Assembly (NCBI RefSeq): GCF_943734655.1
Contig: NC_071355.1
Location: forward strand, 241,049,183-241,113,182
Direction of reading: 5' to 3'
Length of the DNA: 64,000 nt
Source of the DNA: Sabethes cyaneus
Lineage: Eukaryota > Arthropoda > Insecta > Diptera > Culicidae
The stretch's first letter is position 1. Each line of letters starts with the position of its first letter. Under the pieces are notes generated by a model, which saw only the letters and a list, made by a program, of their open reading frames with translations, searched no databases and was not told where the DNA came from. A program made the position numbers and the translations under genes. Below are positions 60,960 through 64,000 of this stretch, one piece after another.

Positions 60960-62280
60960 CAAGAAAAGCCCATGGTTTACCTACTAGACAACTTTGTAGT
61001 CAACCAGTCATCACAACAATCCACCGACGAACAGATCAACACACTAAACATGGAACTAAACTACTCAGTAACAACGACACCAAACATCGAGAACACTATC
61101 ATCGACATGGAAACAGCAGTTAGCATCTGTGATCTTCAACCCCCCTAAATAAACCACGTCAGAACAACGGTCGCCGAGGTCGTCAAGGAGAATCATCATC
61201 AAAAAAAGAGAAACCCTGAAGTCCGCATCGTCAAGGAACTGAAAGAAACACCAGTATGCTACTATCTATCTACTATCTACTATACTACTATCTCTTTCGA
61301 TGTTACGGCCTTATTCCCAAGCGTACCCGTGAAAGAATCGATAAGCCTTTTGGAAGACTGGCTATTGAAACAACATGAGGACAACGCGTGGAGAAAAAGG
61401 TGGGAGGTTATTTAAAGCTGACACGTTTGTGTATGGAGGAGCACTACTTCACATTCAGAAACAACTATTACAAACAGTTGAAAGGTGCACCGATGGGCTA
61501 TCCATTATCACCGTTCCTGTGTGAGCTGTTCATGGTTAACATTGAAAGTAAGCTGGAACAAAACAAAGTGCTCCCAAAAAGATGGTGGCGATACGTCGAT
61601 GTTTTCAGCATAATCAAAAAGGGAGAACTGGAAACCATTCTAGCAGCCATGAATGGCACACACAGGAACATAGACTTCAGACGGAAAACTTCCTTTTTTG
61701 GCTATCGTTGCAATCAGACAAATTGAAAGCACAGAAACAGAAATTGAAATTCACAGGAAACCACCAAATGAGTTACACCTAGCTCATCTAACCACTTCCA
61801 TCAACACAAAATGGCAGCTTTCCATCACATGATACATAGAATGGAAACATTACCGTTAAGTGAGCTAGGGAAACAAAAAGAATTGACACACATTTTGGAA
61901 ATTGCAAAACTGAACGGATACAAAGAAAGGACAATCCAGAACATTATTGCCATGAAAAGGAGAGAAGCATTAAAAAAATCACTCACAACACTAACACCAA
62001 TAACACCACAATTTAAGAGAGTGGCAGTAGAATATGACGAAAATATAACACGTCCTCTCCGTAGAAAAATGAGGAAATCTGGAATTGACCTAGTCTACAT
62101 CAGCCGAAACAACGAGCTCAAAAATAAGTTGGGATCAACTAAAGACCCGATTGAAGAACACAGAAAATCTGGGATAAGGTTTACTTCGGCCAGACTAGAA
62201 GGAATCTGGAAACACGTACTAAAGAGCACTTGGCAGAGGACACATGCAGACGAAACAACTTCTGGTTAAAAAACTTCGCT
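60960..62280 (+). mobile_element. Penelope-like element with GIY-YIG endonuclease remnant
   Basis: Positions 60972-61147 resemble the N-terminal part (LLDNFVV...NMELNYSVTTTPNIENTIIDMETAV). A deletion then leads to RT motif A as SFDVTALFPSVPVKESI (about 61288-61340). Positions 61388-61726 hold YFTFRNNYYKQLKGAPMGYP, PLSPFLCELFM and RWWRYVDVFSI, where the expected YVDD has lost one aspartate. Shifted frames give EIEIHRKPPN (about 61729-61770), then the thumb region 61811-62170 ending RKSGI. In another frame 62176-62229 reads KVYFGQTRRNLETRTKEH, the GIY-YIG core. The frames do not join, so it is inactive. Confidence 0.88.
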
Positions 62281-62356
62281 CTCTCTCCTTTCTCGGATCC
62301 CGGTTTCACATTATTCGCATAATCCCGTTAGACTTTTTGAGGTTCCTCTTAATTTA

Positions 62357-63253
62357 GGGGGAAGTCGTCTATGGCCGGACAGCCTCTGTGGATTTCTCAA
62401 AAATAAAGATTGATAAAAATATTCGGAAAGCATGGAACAATAGTAAATTGCAAAATTTTATGGTGTCCCAATTATGACGTCTTTGTTTCAAAAGGTAAAC
62501 AAATGAGAACTGTCAAACGGTTCAACCATTAAAACAAAGAGAATCGATTTCATATGAGTGCAGTTGCAAATGTTTTTAATAAATAAAAGATGCAATACTT
62601 CTGAACGTTGGCTTGATAAAGTTATTTGTTCGAAACAGTTTAAATTTGACATGGAAAATATAAGATTTTGAAGAAAAAACCTAATTTTTTAAAACTGTGT
62701 CTCTATGACCGGACAGTAAAGTAACCAGCAAAATATATTTACTTCATCTAGAATTGCTATATCTTTGATTCCTATGTAAAATAAAACTAGTTAAGCAATG
62801 CAAAACGTAGAAAAAATCAGAAAAAAATTGCAGTAAAATATCAGCAAAAATGTTAACCTATCGATGTGCTTTGTAAATGGAGTTGCCGCGTACATTTTTG
62901 CATGCATTCCACATTACCATCACTCTCAACAAAAAATTTATGTTAATAGAACTAAATTCAACTTTTATACAGCAAACTTGCCAAGGCTGGAGTTACAAGA
63001 TCTGTGCTGAAGTTTTAAATTGTTCTTGTTTTTTTTCTTCTATTGATGCTGGTTTTAATAGATCAGTTTATCATGTCCGAGCATAGAGGACAGCTTTCGA
63101 TTTGAGCAAATTTGTACTCATAATACTATCTATCTAATACCGGGACCTTGCAGCGCAAATTTTGTTGCTTTGTATTTTTTTGCTTATAATATTGTTTCTC
63201 TCTGCATTAAAGTGTAAATAGAGGCAATAAAACCGGTATAGACGACTACCCCC
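62357..63253. mobile_element. ~0.9 kb TIR element beside the Penelope-like element
   Basis: The left end GGGGGAAGTCGTCTATGGCC and reverse-complemented right end GGGGGTAGTCGTCTATACCG are flanked by TA (62355-62356, 63254-63255). TTAA also sits just outside each end (62349-62352, 63257-63260), so the duplicated target could be TA or TTAA. The motif ATGRCCGGACAG occurs at 62371 and again near 62707. No transposase is encoded. Confidence 0.75.
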
Positions 63254-63536
63254 TAATTAATTTTTTAAATTTCAGGGAGGGCACCCGATTATTCGGTTGA
63301 AATAAATAAAAAACACTTTTGGCGAGTCTGGTAAGTATGTCGGGTGGGGTAAAACTTTCCACCAGCCGCTATTCGCCAAATATTTTGACGTTTAATTCTA
63401 AAACTGTACTCTCAAGTCGCTTTTTACCCGAAGGATACGTTGCGCGAAAATCAAAACTGCGTAAGAATAAACCGCGTAAATTCGCGTTAAAAGCGACTGT
63501 GTGGTTCGTTTTTCTTTACTATATTTGGGTGTACTT

Positions 63537-64000
63537 TTAGAAGAGGTTACGTCTTGCCAAGGAAGCCAAAATGTGTGAGAAATTTATGCGAAGAATCATC
63601 AGAGAAGACTTCCGCACGCATCTTCCAGGACAATTGGGTGGGTTAAGGTCTTTCGGAACAAACTGGACCCCTTTCTCTGCAAACCATTCTTGAACGACTT
63701 TGCTGTAATGACAGCTTGCCAAATCTGGCCAAAACATCACGGGTGGTGGTGAGATCAAATGAACGACAAAATTCGTTTTTGGAGTCACTGCTTTTGGTAC
63801 AGTTCCGGCGAATTATTTGTAACGAAAACTTTCGTTTTTCTGCCACAGAAAAACTTTGTTGGCAAAAACAAATTTAAATTTGCTTGGAACATCGCCCCGA
63901 TTTTGGACCTGGTATTTGCCCGAAGTCAGCCTTGACATAGGGTTCATCGTCCATCAGAAGACTCCCGTCGAACTTGGTTAGCATCCGGTCGTATAGTTTT
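63537..64000 (-). mobile_element. mariner-like transposase fragment, runs off the right edge
   Basis: On the minus strand from 64000: YDRMLTKFDGSLLMDDEPYV followed by KADFGQIPG (first catalytic Asp region, LMDDExYVKADF), then KFLWQKNESF. After a stop come VTPKTNFVVHLISP, FWPDLASCHYSKVVQEWFAE and KGVQFVPKDLNPPNCP, the second catalytic Asp region (FWPDLASxHY) and its downstream NPPNCP block. The expected RPIExxW region is lost after a frameshift near 63640. Inactive. The inverted ends were not identified. Confidence 0.85.

Overview
The window is animal, insect-like DNA. It has split genes with GT-AG introns, AT-rich intergenic sequence and a dense load of decayed retrotransposons. A mosquito (Culicidae) is my best guess, from the insect forms of the three host genes and from the mixture of RTE-type LINEs, tRNA-headed SINEs and a copia remnant. 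That is inference; nothing here fixes the species.

Three host genes are supported. (1) 4687-7516, minus strand: a five-exon SLC17-type anion transporter of the major facilitator superfamily, whose exon phases add up to one 526-residue reading frame. (2) 41869-42714, plus strand: the adaptor Crk (SH2-SH3-SH3), with an intact 281-residue frame in one exon, an upstream 5'UTR intron and a long presumptive 3'UTR. (3) 56590-58822, minus strand: the 3' four coding exons of a POU class 2 transcription factor of the nubbin/pdm2 type. Crk and the POU gene lie tail to tail. The three genes do unrelated jobs (transport, tyrosine-kinase signalling, developmental transcription), and no functional cluster is evident.

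Most of the rest is mobile DNA in layers. Four LINE groups recur. LINE-A has an (AGTA)n-like 3' tail and LINE-B a (GAA)n tail. LINE-D is an RTE-like element found only on the minus strand. There are also single Jockey/R1-like fragments. All copies carry stops, frameshifts or large deletions. Other elements are a Ty1/copia RNase H remnant behind Crk, a Penelope-like element with a frameshifted GIY-YIG endonuclease (60960-62280), a mariner-like transposase fragment at the right edge, three or four SINEs, and several terminal-inverted-repeat elements.

The most informative stretch is 47.8-54.5 kb. Two copies of an apparently non-coding ~0.8 kb element, in opposite orientation, each interrupt a LINE and are bounded by 15-20 bp duplications of LINE sequence. 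One copy is interrupted in turn by a 5'-truncated LINE-B with its own 13 bp target duplication. At 25.3-26.7 kb a fold-back repeat array is split exactly at a TA by a 683 bp MITE. At 20.1 kb a hairpin has a loop resembling a decayed hammerhead ribozyme. I see no complete autonomous element, no CRISPR array, no rRNA and no convincing functional tRNA gene. I found no clearly new biological system; the ~0.8 kb element is the best candidate for something undescribed.
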